Positions 52,044 to 60,591 of a stretch of DNA of 64,000 nucleotides are shown here, piece by piece. The position numbers and the translations under genes are program-made. How positions within the stretch are numbered: position 1 is the first letter of the stretch; every line of letters begins with the position of its first letter. Source of the stretch: Bacillus sp. BHET2. GTDB taxonomy: Bacteria > Bacillota > Bacilli > Bacillales > Bacillaceae_B. The stretch is taken from NCBI RefSeq assembly GCF_005938125.1, contig NZ_VCQN01000001.1, positions 992,001 to 1,056,000 of the forward strand, written 5' to 3'. The notes below the pieces were generated by a model, which ran no database searches, was not told the origin of the DNA, and saw only the letters and a program-made list of their open reading frames with translations.

Positions 52044-52679
52044 TTATTTCCATTCCGTGATGGATTCTACTGGTAAACGGACTGATTTGTAGCCCGCATC
52101 TGCCGCTTCCCCGATTGAGATCAGCATGACTGGATAGTAACGTTCTTTGTCCATATTATAAGCTTCGGCAATTTGATCCTTTTCATAGCCACCAATCGGA
52201 TTTGTATCATAACCGTGAGCTCGAGCAGCAAGCATTAACTGCATGGATACAAGCCCTGCATCAATGAGATTCATCTCTCTAAATTGTTCAGTCGGGATGT
52301 TTTCCAACAAACCTTTAATTGCTGGTAGCTGTCTGTCTCTTACTTCAGCAGGCATATATCCTTCATCAACTGCTTTATTATAAATTTTATCTGCATAGTC
52401 AAGGCTGTTCATATCTACAAATACAGCAATCACAGCTGAAGATGTTGTGACTTGTGTCTGATTGAATTTTGCAAGCGGTGCAAGGGTTTCTTTTCCTTCA
52501 GGGCTGTCAATTACAACAAAACGCCATGGTTGCAAGTTAACAGATGATGGTGCTAGCGTTGCCTCTGTAAGAATTTCGGTCATTTCTTCTTTGCTGATTT
52601 TAACAGATGGATCATAGCTACGAATTGAACGACGTCCTGTAATAATTTCATTAAAATCATTGATTTTTGTTTGGTTCAT
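52044..52679 (-). CDS. Nitroreductase-family oxidoreductase (MhqN/YdfN-like)
   Basis: 211 residues. 'IITGRRSIRSYDPSVKISKE' (FMN-phosphate-binding R-R-S-x-R), 'LAPSSVNLQPWRFVVIDS' and 'GYDTNPIGGYEKDQIAEAY' match the FMN-dependent nitroreductase fold. Such enzymes reduce quinones and nitro compounds with NAD(P)H. It lies between marR and an ABM monooxygenase, as MhqN does in the quinone-responsive MhqR regulon. Confidence 0.9.
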   Translation of the reverse strand: MNQTKINDFNEIITGRRSIRSYDPSVKISKEEMTEILTEATLAPSSVNLQPWRFVVIDSPEGKETLAPLAKFNQTQVTTSSAVIAVFVDMNSLDYADKIYNKAVDEGYMPAEVRDRQLPAIKGLLENIPTEQFREMNLIDAGLVSMQLMLAARAHGYDTNPIGGYEKDQIAEAYNMDKERYYPVMLISIGEAADAGYKSVRLPVESITEWK

Positions 52680-52717
52680 GTTGCATTCTCCTCTTGTGTA
52701 GGTTTTTAATATGTTAT

Positions 52718-53152
52718 CTACTTTTCGATTTCCTGAACGTTACCTTGGATACGATTGAGCATCTCCGATAAAGTCGAGCGCTCTTCTTCTGTAAAGTCCT
52801 TAAAGACTTTTGAGATGAAAATTTCCTTTTCTTCACGATATGCTTCTATCTTCATTCGCCCTTCGTCACTTAAACGAACAAATGTAAATCGGTTATCATC
52901 AGGGTTTTTACGTCTGGAGACCATTCCTTTTCCTTCAAGCTGTTTTAAGTGCCTTGTCACGGCTGCACTATCAATGTTAACTACTTTTTGCAAGGCAGTC
53001 TGACTGATTTCTTCGACCTCAAACAATTTGTGTAATAGATCCAGGCGAGATTGACTGATTCCAGTACAGCGCTCAAACTTAGGACTCATTTGCTTATAAA
53101 TATCATTTAGTTGAACAATGATTTTCTCTTCTTCACTACAATTGTGGGACAA
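52718..53152 (-). CDS. MarR-family regulator (MhqR-like)
   Basis: 144 residues. The winged helix shows 'SQTALQKVVNIDSAAVTRHL', 'LEGKGMVSRRKNPDDNRFTF' and 'VRLSDEGRMKIEAYREE'. Length and gene order are like the quinone sensor MhqR (YkvE), but there is no close identity to claim. The start is TTG with GGAGGAGGATGC upstream. The promoter 60 bp upstream is covered by a GGTCAAT-N-ATTGACC palindrome, so autoregulation is likely. Confidence 0.88.
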   Translation of the reverse strand: MSHNCSEEEKIIVQLNDIYKQMSPKFERCTGISQSRLDLLHKLFEVEEISQTALQKVVNIDSAAVTRHLKQLEGKGMVSRRKNPDDNRFTFVRLSDEGRMKIEAYREEKEIFISKVFKDFTEEERSTLSEMLNRIQGNVQEIEK

Positions 53153-53181
53153 AGCATCCTCCTCCTTTTATTTAATTGAGG

Positions 53182-53233
53182 GGTCAATCATTGACCTGTC
53201 AATTAATATAATACATTTCATTTCGGAAGTCAA
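53182..53233 (-). promoter_or_regulatory. Promoter and MarR operator of the marR-nitroreductase operon
   Basis: On the minus strand -35 TTGACT (53233-53228) and -10 TATATT (53210-53205) are 17 bp apart. Just downstream GGTCAAT-G-ATTGACC (53196-53182) is a near-perfect 15-bp dyad covering the expected start site. Confidence 0.75.
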
Positions 53234-53246
53234 TCGTTTGAATTCG

Positions 53247-53289
53247 AAAAAAAAAAGCTAAGTGTAGGGCTTTCCCCTCCTACTTAGCC
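53247..53289 (-). terminator. Intrinsic terminator after the HAD gene
   Basis: On the minus strand GCTAAGTAGG pairs with CCTACACTTAGC, followed by ten T residues. Confidence 0.9.
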
Positions 53290-53304
53290 CTTACTATATC
53301 ATCG

Positions 53305-54078
53305 CTAATTCTTCACTTCGCTATATTCTGTACATAGGATTTTCAATTTCGTAATGATGCCCTCTTCATAGTCACCCTTCAATTGGACCTGATCATCAGC
53401 AACTTTCGAAAGTTCTTCATGATACCCGATCATGACAGAACGCTTTGCGTTTTTGAACATTGAGACATCATTTGCATCATTTCCAAAAGCTATAAAGTCT
53501 CCCTCCCGCACTCCAAGTGTAGATAATGCACTCCATTTATGTATGTTTACCGGACTGATGTCCACAATATTTTCATTTGTATGTAAGTGTACGATTACAT
53601 TCATTGTAGCCAATTGCTTCGTTAACTCAGGAAAGTTTGTAGACGTTAACAGCAATATCTTCACAATCGATTCCAATGACGTGACAGGGAGTGCTTGAGC
53701 AAGATTGGCAGGATCAAGAAAGTTCAGGATTGGGTGGTTATGTGGACCGGTAAAAGCATAATCCCACTCACTATCTATTAAATAAGTAGCCTCAAATTTG
53801 TTGATTAGAGAAAAAATCATGTCCAGGTCATTACGGCCAAATGCAGTTGAGTGTATGACCTCCCCATCTTTATAAAGGAGAGAACCGTTCCCTCCAATCA
53901 ATGGAAATGAATGCAACTTCACATCTAATACGGGAAGCATATCCCGAATGGGTCTTGCAGATGCAAAAATAAGTTCATGACCACTCGACTTTAAATCAAG
54001 TAAACATTGCACGATTTTTTCTGAAACAGGTTTTCCCTTAAAGCAAATCGTTCCGTCTAAATCAAATACGAATTTCAT
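53305..54078 (-). CDS. Cof-type HAD phosphatase
   Basis: 257 residues. Motif I 'FVFDLDGTICFKG' (DxDGT), motif II 'LIFASARPIRDM' and motif IV 'FIAFGNDANDVSMFKNAKR' (GNxxND) define the Cof/YwtE-like class IIB HAD family, which dephosphorylates flavin or sugar phosphates. The cap domain lies between about 80 and 180. It is monocistronic with a strong terminator. Confidence 0.9.
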   Translation of the reverse strand: MKFVFDLDGTICFKGKPVSEKIVQCLLDLKSSGHELIFASARPIRDMLPVLDVKLHSFPLIGGNGSLLYKDGEVIHSTAFGRNDLDMIFSLINKFEATYLIDSEWDYAFTGPHNHPILNFLDPANLAQALPVTSLESIVKILLLTSTNFPELTKQLATMNVIVHLHTNENIVDISPVNIHKWSALSTLGVREGDFIAFGNDANDVSMFKNAKRSVMIGYHEELSKVADDQVQLKGDYEEGIITKLKILCTEYSEVKN

Positions 54079-54179
54079 GATTTCACTCCCTTTTTATATG
54101 TATTATTTTACCATATATAAGGAGTCACTGTTAGTAATTATTCTGCACTCTAGGGTCGTCTTTTGAGCTAATTCACAAT

Positions 54180-54210
54180 AAAAAAAAAAGACTTACTCTT
54201 TTGGTAAGTC
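54180..54210 (-). terminator. Intrinsic terminator overlapping the 67-codon gene
   Basis: On the minus strand GACTTACCAAAAGAGTAAGTC is followed by a run of T. The TAA stop of the gene is inside the 3' arm. Confidence 0.88.
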
Positions 54211-54384
54211 CAGCGCTTGATAGTCAGCCTGATATTTTCCACCTTCAGCGACTTCCGAATGATAGAGGGCTTTTAAAGCAAATGTACGTTCTAAATTCAT
54301 TTCATCCATCAGCTCTTTTAAACGATCCTGCAATTCTTTATTATCCCTGATTAATTGTTTCATCTGCGACTTCATGTATTTCAT
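54193..54384 (-). CDS. Small hypothetical coiled-coil protein, 63 aa
   Basis: A short helical protein: 'MKQLIRDNKELQDRLKELMD' is a probable coiled coil, and the tail ends 'YQALDLPKE'. AAAGGAG lies about ten bases before the ATG at 54384; a GTG at 54396 overlaps the box. A good terminator is built into the end of the gene. The function is unknown. Confidence 0.6.
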   Translation of the reverse strand: MKYMKSQMKQLIRDNKELQDRLKELMDEMNLERTFALKALYHSEVAEGGKYQADYQALDLPKE

Positions 54385-54396
54385 CGGCGTTCTCAC

Positions 54397-54851
54397 TCCT
54401 TTTTCTAATCGAACAATTCATAAAGTATAACACTCATACTCACACGACTAAAGGGATTTTTTCTTAAATAGACTACTCCCATCCATCAGTTCGCATTTAG
54501 TGGCAAAGAACGTTTTCTACATAGTAGTATGATTCTTAATTGTTCCATCGATATAATAAGTAGCATGAAAGGCTATTTTCAAATAAATTGAATGTCCGTT
54601 TACGAAGTACCCTGCTCTTCCACTTGCTTCTTAAACCGGGAATCAAGCTGAAATAAAACAGTCGTCTCTCCTTTTCGTACCAGGTGCTGTATGAGGCATT
54701 TTGAAGCCTAATGAGTCAACCATTATTTGTACCACGTCTATTACTTCTTTTCAGCACTTATCGCTACAGCAATACTTCCAAACATACAATAAAAATCGTT
54801 ATCCATCTCCAGAAACTCATTTCATAACATCCTCCTACTGTAATACATAAA
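54397..54851. other. Intergenic stretch with only fragmentary frames
   Basis: About 450 bases. On the minus strand I see short frames that look like leftovers: an 18-codon 'MSFWRWITIFIVCLEVLL' after GGAGGATGTT near 54830, and a C-terminus-like 'TVLFQLDSRFKKQVEEQGTS' near 54600-54690. None makes a convincing gene. Confidence 0.35.
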
Positions 54852-55313
54852 TCACTTAAAAATCAAATCACTCGACACTGGTTTTTCTCCTATTTCCCGT
54901 GCCCAAACGGATAGTTGTCCAATATGGTGAATCTCATGCGTCACCACATGCTGCATTACCTTTTTATATGAAAAGCTGTATGTCTTACCTGACGGTGAAG
55001 TCATTTGAAATTCTTTCTTGTCGTATGCCGGTGTCCATAATGACAGAAAGAATTCTGTTTGCTGACGTGTCATTGCGGAAAATCCGATGACTTCGTCCAG
55101 GGTTGATATAGCGTGGAGATCCTTTTTCATTACGGGTTTACCTTGTAGTTGATTCATCCAAATCTGTTCACAATCGGCTACATGAAAGAGATTCTTCAGA
55201 ATGCTCCCCCTCCCGCCTGTACGCTCCTTCGTAAGTTCTGACTGATTGACTCCTTTGCACCATTCAAACCATTCTTCTCGCACTTGCCAGTTATAAGAAA
55301 AGAGCTCCTGCAT
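54852..55313 (-). CDS. DinB-family protein
   Basis: 153 residues, a DinB four-helix bundle. 'MQELFSYNWQVREEWFEWCK' opens, the first His is in 'LKNLFHVADCEQIWMNQL', and the metal pair is in 'QHVVTHEIHHIGQLSVWA' (HxxxHH-like). Such proteins bind a divalent metal; some transfer bacillithiol. It is longer and more canonical than the 34217 relative. An AGGAAGGGTC box precedes the ATG. Confidence 0.88.
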   Translation of the reverse strand: MQELFSYNWQVREEWFEWCKGVNQSELTKERTGGRGSILKNLFHVADCEQIWMNQLQGKPVMKKDLHAISTLDEVIGFSAMTRQQTEFFLSLWTPAYDKKEFQMTSPSGKTYSFSYKKVMQHVVTHEIHHIGQLSVWAREIGEKPVSSDLIFK

Positions 55314-55365
55314 TTTATGACCCTTCCTCCCATTATTTTATGTATTTCATTTCCACTACTTACTA

Positions 55366-55815
55366 TTAAATGTACACAATCCAAAATGATATCCCCCAAC
55401 TAATACCGAGAAACAATAGGCTCGCTATCAAATAGGGACTCTTTTTTGAAGAACTTGTTGATTCATATTCATATTTATATTGGTTATTTGTAATGAATTT
55501 AGCTGCAGTTCCTGCCTGATTGATTCCAGCTCGTTTTGATATATTCGTGATCCACCCGAGTCCAAAGAAGCATAGGCTTGAAATGAATGCAGTATCCATT
55601 AAGTTCCATCCTTTCATTAGACTTATCATCATCGTAGCCCCCGCCATTAACGAAAAGAGGATTACAATAATCGAAAAGGATAAAAACCTAGAAGGAATCA
55701 ACTTTTCTAGTTGTTTACTGAATTGGTCAATGAAAAATGCCAAACCGGTTCCTACAATCAGGATGACGATTGTTAATAAAACATTAAAATAGTAGTACAA
55801 TTTGGTTGCCTCCAA
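55366..55815 (-). CDS. Membrane protein of unknown function
   Basis: 149 residues with four probable membrane helices (about 10-30, 45-65, 70-90 and 128-148) and a short polar stretch between the third and fourth ('NNQYKYEYESTSSSKKS'). I do not recognise it. Its last helix 'SPYLIASLLFLGISWGISFW' resembles the end of the upstream 96-residue membrane protein ('IVLISLLCLGISDAILFFLV'), so the two may be related and act together. Confidence 0.6.
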   Translation of the reverse strand: MEATKLYYYFNVLLTIVILIVGTGLAFFIDQFSKQLEKLIPSRFLSFSIIVILFSLMAGATMMISLMKGWNLMDTAFISSLCFFGLGWITNISKRAGINQAGTAAKFITNNQYKYEYESTSSSKKSPYLIASLLFLGISWGISFWIVYI

Positions 55816-55850
55816 TCATTAATGATTCCCTTCGTTATTGAATACAAAAT

Positions 55851-56141
55851 TTACAATACCAAGAAGAATAAGATGGCATCGCTTATACCAAGACACAATA
55901 AACTAATTAATACGATGGGTTTTCCCCGCGTTTTATTAAAATATAAATATAGCAATCCAAAATAAAGGAAGCCAACTGTGATCAAACATAGAAAAAATCT
56001 AAGTATCATTCCCCCATTTAAATGAATACCTCTCACATGAACCCATTCACCGTTTTGGTTGAAATCTAGTGGGACAGTGAAGATCAAGAAGCCCCATCCA
56101 ATGAAAATGAATACCCCAAGTCGATTTAGCAACGAGTACAT
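55851..56141 (-). CDS. Small membrane protein of unknown function
   Basis: 96 residues with three membrane helices (about 8-25, 45-67 and 76-95) and an outward loop 'DFNQNGEWVHVRGIHLNGG'. It is 35 bp upstream of the 149-residue membrane protein on the same strand and shares a similar last helix. No family assigned. Confidence 0.55.
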   Translation of the reverse strand: MYSLLNRLGVFIFIGWGFLIFTVPLDFNQNGEWVHVRGIHLNGGMILRFFLCLITVGFLYFGLLYLYFNKTRGKPIVLISLLCLGISDAILFFLVL

Positions 56142-56286
56142 TTGCTTTTTCTGATGAATATCTACATTTTTTTCATATTCATACTCTTTTTTTCTGCGAT
56201 TAAACCCATAAAAAAATTCTTTCTGTGCCTTCTTTTCTACTCATACGAAAGAAAGCTCAGAAAGGTTTCAAATTATTCTATTTTTA

Positions 56287-57654
56287 TCATTTATTGGTAA
56301 AATATACTTTTGCAAGGTATTTCCCTACATACACACCGCTTGCAGCTGCCTGTGATAAGGAATGGGTTTCTCCAGAACAATCTCCAATTAAATAAAGGTC
56401 TTCTATATCAGTCTCAAAATGTTCATTGGTTCTAATTTTAGGCTCATAAAACTTTGCATCGAGTCCATACAAAAGCGTGTCCCCATGAATAGCTTCCCCT
56501 ATAAGTCCTTCTAAAGCCACTAAGAACTCCTCAAGTGCTTCACAATACAATTCAGGAACTTCATCCCTCACATTACCACATTCAGCACGGAGGGACGGAC
56601 CTACCTCATTCCCTTCTACTGTTTCCGTTGTGTGATGAGATTTGAAGTCCTCCAATCGTTGCATGACAATTCGGTCTTTTCCTCCATTAATTCCACCAAT
56701 GACTTTCAAAGCATGCTCTATTGCCTCATCATGGGATTGAAAATACTCGGGAACGAATAAGCTGAAATTAAGATTGGCACTCGGAGTATCCTCTTCCCGA
56801 GCATTTTGCCCGTCAGGCATGACCATTCCAAACTGATGCTTCCTGAGAATTCTCCCACAAGGATTCATGCAATAGGTAGTGGCACTATAGGACTCTTTTT
56901 CTATTTTCAGCTTCGTCTCAAAAGTCTCTTTTAAAATCGAGGCTAGCTGGTCACCCTTCATCTCCACTCGAATCCCCAGATCAAGCCGTGTTTCTCCTGG
57001 ATACAACCCAAGCGAAGTGGTCTGTTTCTTTAACCAACGGCTGCCGCTCATCCCCGTACCGATGACGACTTTATTGGCTGTAAATTCACCCTTATCCGTT
57101 TGTAACAGAAAACCTGATTCAATTTCAGAAATCTTATCAACTTTCGTCTCGAAACGGAAAGTAATACGCTCTTTGAGTACTTCATACATTTCTTGGAATA
57201 CCTTATTCGCTAAGCGAGTCCCTAAATGTCGTACTTCTGTATAAAGCACCTTTAAATCGTAGTGACTGGCCCTGATTGAAAGTGCTTCATTTTTTGTATT
57301 ATAGGCAGGGACTTTATCACCTCCATATAGACAGAGTATTTCGTCTACTTCCTTCATTAAATTGAGGCTCAGTTCGTCTCCGATCTTCCTTCCTAACTCT
57401 CCTCCAAAATCATTCGTATAATTGAACTTACCCTCTGATTTCCCCAAACCTGCGAACCCAGCGTATTTACTGCAAACCCCTTCACATGTGCATTCTTTTC
57501 CAGAATCCAAACCGCATACCCGTTCACTTAGTTCCTTACCCAGGTCGATCATATGTATAGATAGGTCCGTGTTCTCTTTCATTAAGGTGTAAGCAAGGAA
57601 CACACTACTTACACCAGCTCCAATAATCGTAATATCATGATGATTTGATTGCAT
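56287..57654 (-). CDS. FAD-dependent oxidoreductase (NAD-utilising dehydrogenase-like)
   Basis: 455 residues. The N-terminal dinucleotide motif 'ITIIGAGVSSVFLAYTLM' is followed by a cysteine cluster 'CGLDSGKECTCEGVCSKYAG', and the C-terminal FAD contact 'LYLIGDCSGETHSLSQAAAS'. The pattern matches the family of 'FAD-dependent' proteins related to HI0933/YhiN-type dehydrogenases. The substrate is unknown. An AGGAGGCAAAG box sets the ATG at 57654; the GTG at 57669 overlaps it. There is no operon partner. Confidence 0.8.
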   Translation of the reverse strand: MQSNHHDITIIGAGVSSVFLAYTLMKENTDLSIHMIDLGKELSERVCGLDSGKECTCEGVCSKYAGFAGLGKSEGKFNYTNDFGGELGRKIGDELSLNLMKEVDEILCLYGGDKVPAYNTKNEALSIRASHYDLKVLYTEVRHLGTRLANKVFQEMYEVLKERITFRFETKVDKISEIESGFLLQTDKGEFTANKVVIGTGMSGSRWLKKQTTSLGLYPGETRLDLGIRVEMKGDQLASILKETFETKLKIEKESYSATTYCMNPCGRILRKHQFGMVMPDGQNAREEDTPSANLNFSLFVPEYFQSHDEAIEHALKVIGGINGGKDRIVMQRLEDFKSHHTTETVEGNEVGPSLRAECGNVRDEVPELYCEALEEFLVALEGLIGEAIHGDTLLYGLDAKFYEPKIRTNEHFETDIEDLYLIGDCSGETHSLSQAAASGVYVGKYLAKVYFTNK

Positions 57655-57924
57655 TCTTTGCCTCCTCACTTAGCTGAAATCGTTCCGATGCCATTTTTCC
57701 AACGTCGATTCAATATGATTTCCTTCCATTTCAGTCGAAAATAAAAGGTTTTCAGAAAATTTCCGATGTTCGTTTTCTCTCTAAAAAAAGACAACAAGAA
57801 TCCATTCTCCCTACAACTACTGTTTATTGTTGTTGACAAATCTTTCGTCCATTCCAATAGAACATAAACGACGCATCTATTCATTCTCCTCACCCAAAAG
57901 TTTTCCATTTCCATCCTATCACAA

Positions 57925-57980
57925 AATAAAAAAGAAAGGTCCGTCCCTTGATAGTAAGAAACCCTGGAGGGACGGACCTC
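57925..57980 (-). terminator. Intrinsic terminator after the MFS gene
   Basis: On the minus strand AGGTCCGTCCCT pairs with AGGGACGGACCT, followed by TTCTTTTTT. Confidence 0.9.
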
Positions 57981-57985
57981 TTTCG

Positions 57986-59209
57986 TTATTCCTTTAGGCT
58001 CCAGTGAAGATAAGGAATGGACGCCAGGGTGGAAATGGCTCCGCCAAGCATGATGGTTGGACCAGTTCCCATTGATTCTGCCAGGAATCCTGCAAGAAAT
58101 GCAGCGAGTGGCATGAGGATCCATGTCATAAACCTGCTAGTGGCCTGAACCCGCCCTAATAGGTGATCAGGTGTTAGGGTTTGCCGAATCGTAATGATGC
58201 ACGGACTCATCATTGCTGCAGCATATGTTCCGATTGCGTTCATGATTATGAGCCAAAAATAGGACTCTGCATTCCCAAAAAAGAAGATGGACATCCCTCC
58301 GAAGACAGATGAGGTAAATAAGATCCTCCGATATGAAAACCGCTTCCGGAAAAAGGTCACCATGAAAGCCCCTGCAATGGCACCCACTCCCCCCATGGAT
58401 AATAACCACCCAATGGAAGTCGCACTTAAATTCATTGAATCTTGTAAATGAAATACCATCAACGTGAGAAGCAGGGTCGTTCCGAACACAGACATAATCA
58501 TTGCAAGATTCGTGAATAGGATCGGCTTCGTTTTAAGTACAAATTGAAAGCCCTCCTGGATATCTCGCCAGAAGGAAAAGGGAGAAGAAACCTTTTCAGC
58601 CTTCTTGCTCCGAATACTTAAAATCGCAAGGAATGATAGAAAGAAGCTTAAACTGTTCACCAACAGAGCATATCCAGGATTGAAAAAGGAGATAATCAGT
58701 CCACCAACACCAGGTGCTAGAAACAGAGCTAAATTAAAGATACCCGAATTCAATGAATTTACAGCCTGAAGATCTTCCCTTCTAACCATGCTTGGAATCG
58801 AAGCGAATTGTGACGTATTGTAAATCTGGCTCTGTACTCCGATACAAAACGCCCCGACATAAAGCATCCACATGTGTAATCCACCCAGAAGGAAAAGGAC
58901 GCCGATCGCGCCTACTGTCATACCTCTCCCCAAATCGCAAATCAGGAGTAGCTGCTTTCGATTGAATCGATCAGAAAGAATTCCCGTGAACGGCTGCAAC
59001 ATTATCGGTAACCGTTCAAGTCCAGCCACAATCCCCATACTCACAGGGGATCCGGTCATTGAGAGCACCATAAGTGGAATCGCAATTAAATAGATCTGAT
59101 CTCCGAAAAAAGAAATCATATTCCCTCCCATAAATCGAAAAACAGAATAATTTTGCTTGAGCGGAGGAGTATCGTTCATCGGTTCCTGCTTGATCCCAAT
59201 CTCTTTCAT
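57986..59209 (-). CDS. MFS transporter (MFS_3/macrolide-efflux type)
   Basis: 407 residues, about 12 membrane helices. 'VAGLERLPIMLQPFTGILSD' and 'RFNRKQLLLICDLGRG' give the motif A region (D-R-x-x-R-K), and 'GGVGAIAGAFMVTFFRKRF' the matching loop in the second half. It resembles EntS/MefA-like exporters. It lies 14 bp downstream of an ArsR-type regulator, a pairing common in Bacillus, so export of an inducing compound is likely. Confidence 0.88.
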   Translation of the reverse strand: MKEIGIKQEPMNDTPPLKQNYSVFRFMGGNMISFFGDQIYLIAIPLMVLSMTGSPVSMGIVAGLERLPIMLQPFTGILSDRFNRKQLLLICDLGRGMTVGAIGVLFLLGGLHMWMLYVGAFCIGVQSQIYNTSQFASIPSMVRREDLQAVNSLNSGIFNLALFLAPGVGGLIISFFNPGYALLVNSLSFFLSFLAILSIRSKKAEKVSSPFSFWRDIQEGFQFVLKTKPILFTNLAMIMSVFGTTLLLTLMVFHLQDSMNLSATSIGWLLSMGGVGAIAGAFMVTFFRKRFSYRRILFTSSVFGGMSIFFFGNAESYFWLIIMNAIGTYAAAMMSPCIITIRQTLTPDHLLGRVQATSRFMTWILMPLAAFLAGFLAESMGTGPTIMLGGAISTLASIPYLHWSLKE

Positions 59210-59223
59210 ACCTGACTCCCCTT

Positions 59224-60270
59224 TTATTCCTCAGTTAAATACTGCATCAATTCATTCGATAATGATTGTACTGCATTCTCTTTCAACCTGTACTTCCCAT
59301 CTTGTGTTTCGACCAACCGTGCGGAGCGGAGTATTTTCAAATGATGATGAACCGTGGATTTACCCATAGTCAGTTCATTTGTGATTTCCTGGAGGCTGCG
59401 TTCGGAACCCTTCAACAATTTAACCATTCGGAGGCGCGCTTCATCACCAAGAGCTTTATGCTTTTGAACTAAGAAATAGCTTGGCATATCCAAATCATTC
59501 GGATAAATGCTTTCATTGGCTACAGGGTAATAAAACACTTTTACCCCTTCGACATCTCCTTCCACGTTCCAAGGGCGGTAGACCAACTGGGGAATCAACA
59601 GAACAGTATGAACACTCGGCTCCGGCAAATAAGTGATCCCACCGGTTGCCCATTCCACCAGCGCCTCTGGCTTCAATTTTTCACTCATTTTCTTTTTAGC
59701 CTGTTTATCCAGTGTAAGAATTCCTGTTAACGTCTCCGCTTGGGGAGCAGTCACTTCTTCATACCAATTAGTCATGACATTTTTTAGATGACTTTTTAAC
59801 TTTAGAGGGTCAGTTGTACAGATGAATTCAATATAATCAGGAAAAAACAGATTATCTTCCGTCCGTTTCTTTAAGGTTTGACGGGATGCATTATCTCCTC
59901 GTGAAGCGAGGGTTCGAAGTTCTTGAAATTTGACACCTATGTAAGGCAGGCAGATATACCTGAATGTCTCATCGTCCAACTCATCCAGAAATGCCATGAA
60001 CTCAGAAAGCTTTTGAAATTCTTTTTGATGTAACAACAGCAAGAGTGCTTTCCAAGTGTTTTCATTTTCAACAAATGTTAATTCACGTATCAACTGCTTT
60101 GAGAGAGACTTTTTCAACTGATCCCATGATTCTTTTGGTTTCTCCAACGTATCTATGAGTCTCTTATTCGTAATAGCTGCAATTCCTAAAGCAGTCTCCC
60201 ATAAAAGAGAAGCTTCAATCTTTATCTCATATGTTTCTCTTCTTCTACTAGTCATTTGGAGCACATCCAT
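59224..60270 (-). CDS. ArsR-type winged-helix regulator with long N-terminal domain (DUF5937-like)
   Basis: 347 residues. The last ~75 residues are a helix-turn-helix of the ArsR class: 'ALGDEARLRMVKLLKGSERS', 'LTMGKSTVHHHLKILRSARL'. The N-terminal ~260 residues are helical and of unknown role, as in other DUF5937-ArsR proteins. AGAGGTGTATTTA precedes the ATG at 60270. It probably controls the MFS gene 14 bp downstream. Confidence 0.85.
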   Translation of the reverse strand: MDVLQMTSRRRETYEIKIEASLLWETALGIAAITNKRLIDTLEKPKESWDQLKKSLSKQLIRELTFVENENTWKALLLLLHQKEFQKLSEFMAFLDELDDETFRYICLPYIGVKFQELRTLASRGDNASRQTLKKRTEDNLFFPDYIEFICTTDPLKLKSHLKNVMTNWYEEVTAPQAETLTGILTLDKQAKKKMSEKLKPEALVEWATGGITYLPEPSVHTVLLIPQLVYRPWNVEGDVEGVKVFYYPVANESIYPNDLDMPSYFLVQKHKALGDEARLRMVKLLKGSERSLQEITNELTMGKSTVHHHLKILRSARLVETQDGKYRLKENAVQSLSNELMQYLTEE

Positions 60271-60356
60271 TAAATACACCTCTTTCCCATAATTTTTATT
60301 TCTATATATATTCTACATTTATAGAATGCAATATTCAATAAATATAGAATTTTAAT

Positions 60357-60547
60357 CAAAAAAAGCTCTTTTCGCCAAGATTGGTGGTTTCTAACATACG
60401 AGCTTCCAAGGCTTTGTCAATAAGTGTGTACGATATATGGTGAAGGTAACGACTCGCTTTTCTTGGACGAACGGCCAAAACCCCTCGCAATCGAAACACC
60501 AATCGCTACCTTAAATAGCAACAAAGTTTACGAAAACAGCAAAAAAA
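60357..60547. repeat. Decayed copy of the palindromic TIR element
   Basis: The left end AGCTCTTTTCGCCAAGATTG and the right end ATAGCAACAAAGTTTACGAA match those of the 12242-12700 element, as do TATGGTGA, GGACGAACG and ATCGCTACCTT inside. It is only about 190 bp long, lacks most of the central hairpin arm, and carries many substitutions. It abuts the rlmN terminator. Confidence 0.75.
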
Positions 60548-60579
60548 GCACACAAACCCCCACAGGAGTTCATGTGCTA
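60540..60579 (-). terminator. Intrinsic terminator after rlmN
   Basis: On the minus strand AGCACA pairs with TGTGCT (inner CCTGTGGGGG) and seven T residues follow. Its T run is shared with the end of the decayed repeat. Confidence 0.75.
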
Positions 60580-60591
60580 ATGGTGAATACC

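Noticed and set aside
57666..58124. 152-codon minus-strand frame
   Set aside because: It overlaps the MFS C-terminus in another frame and the terminator after it.
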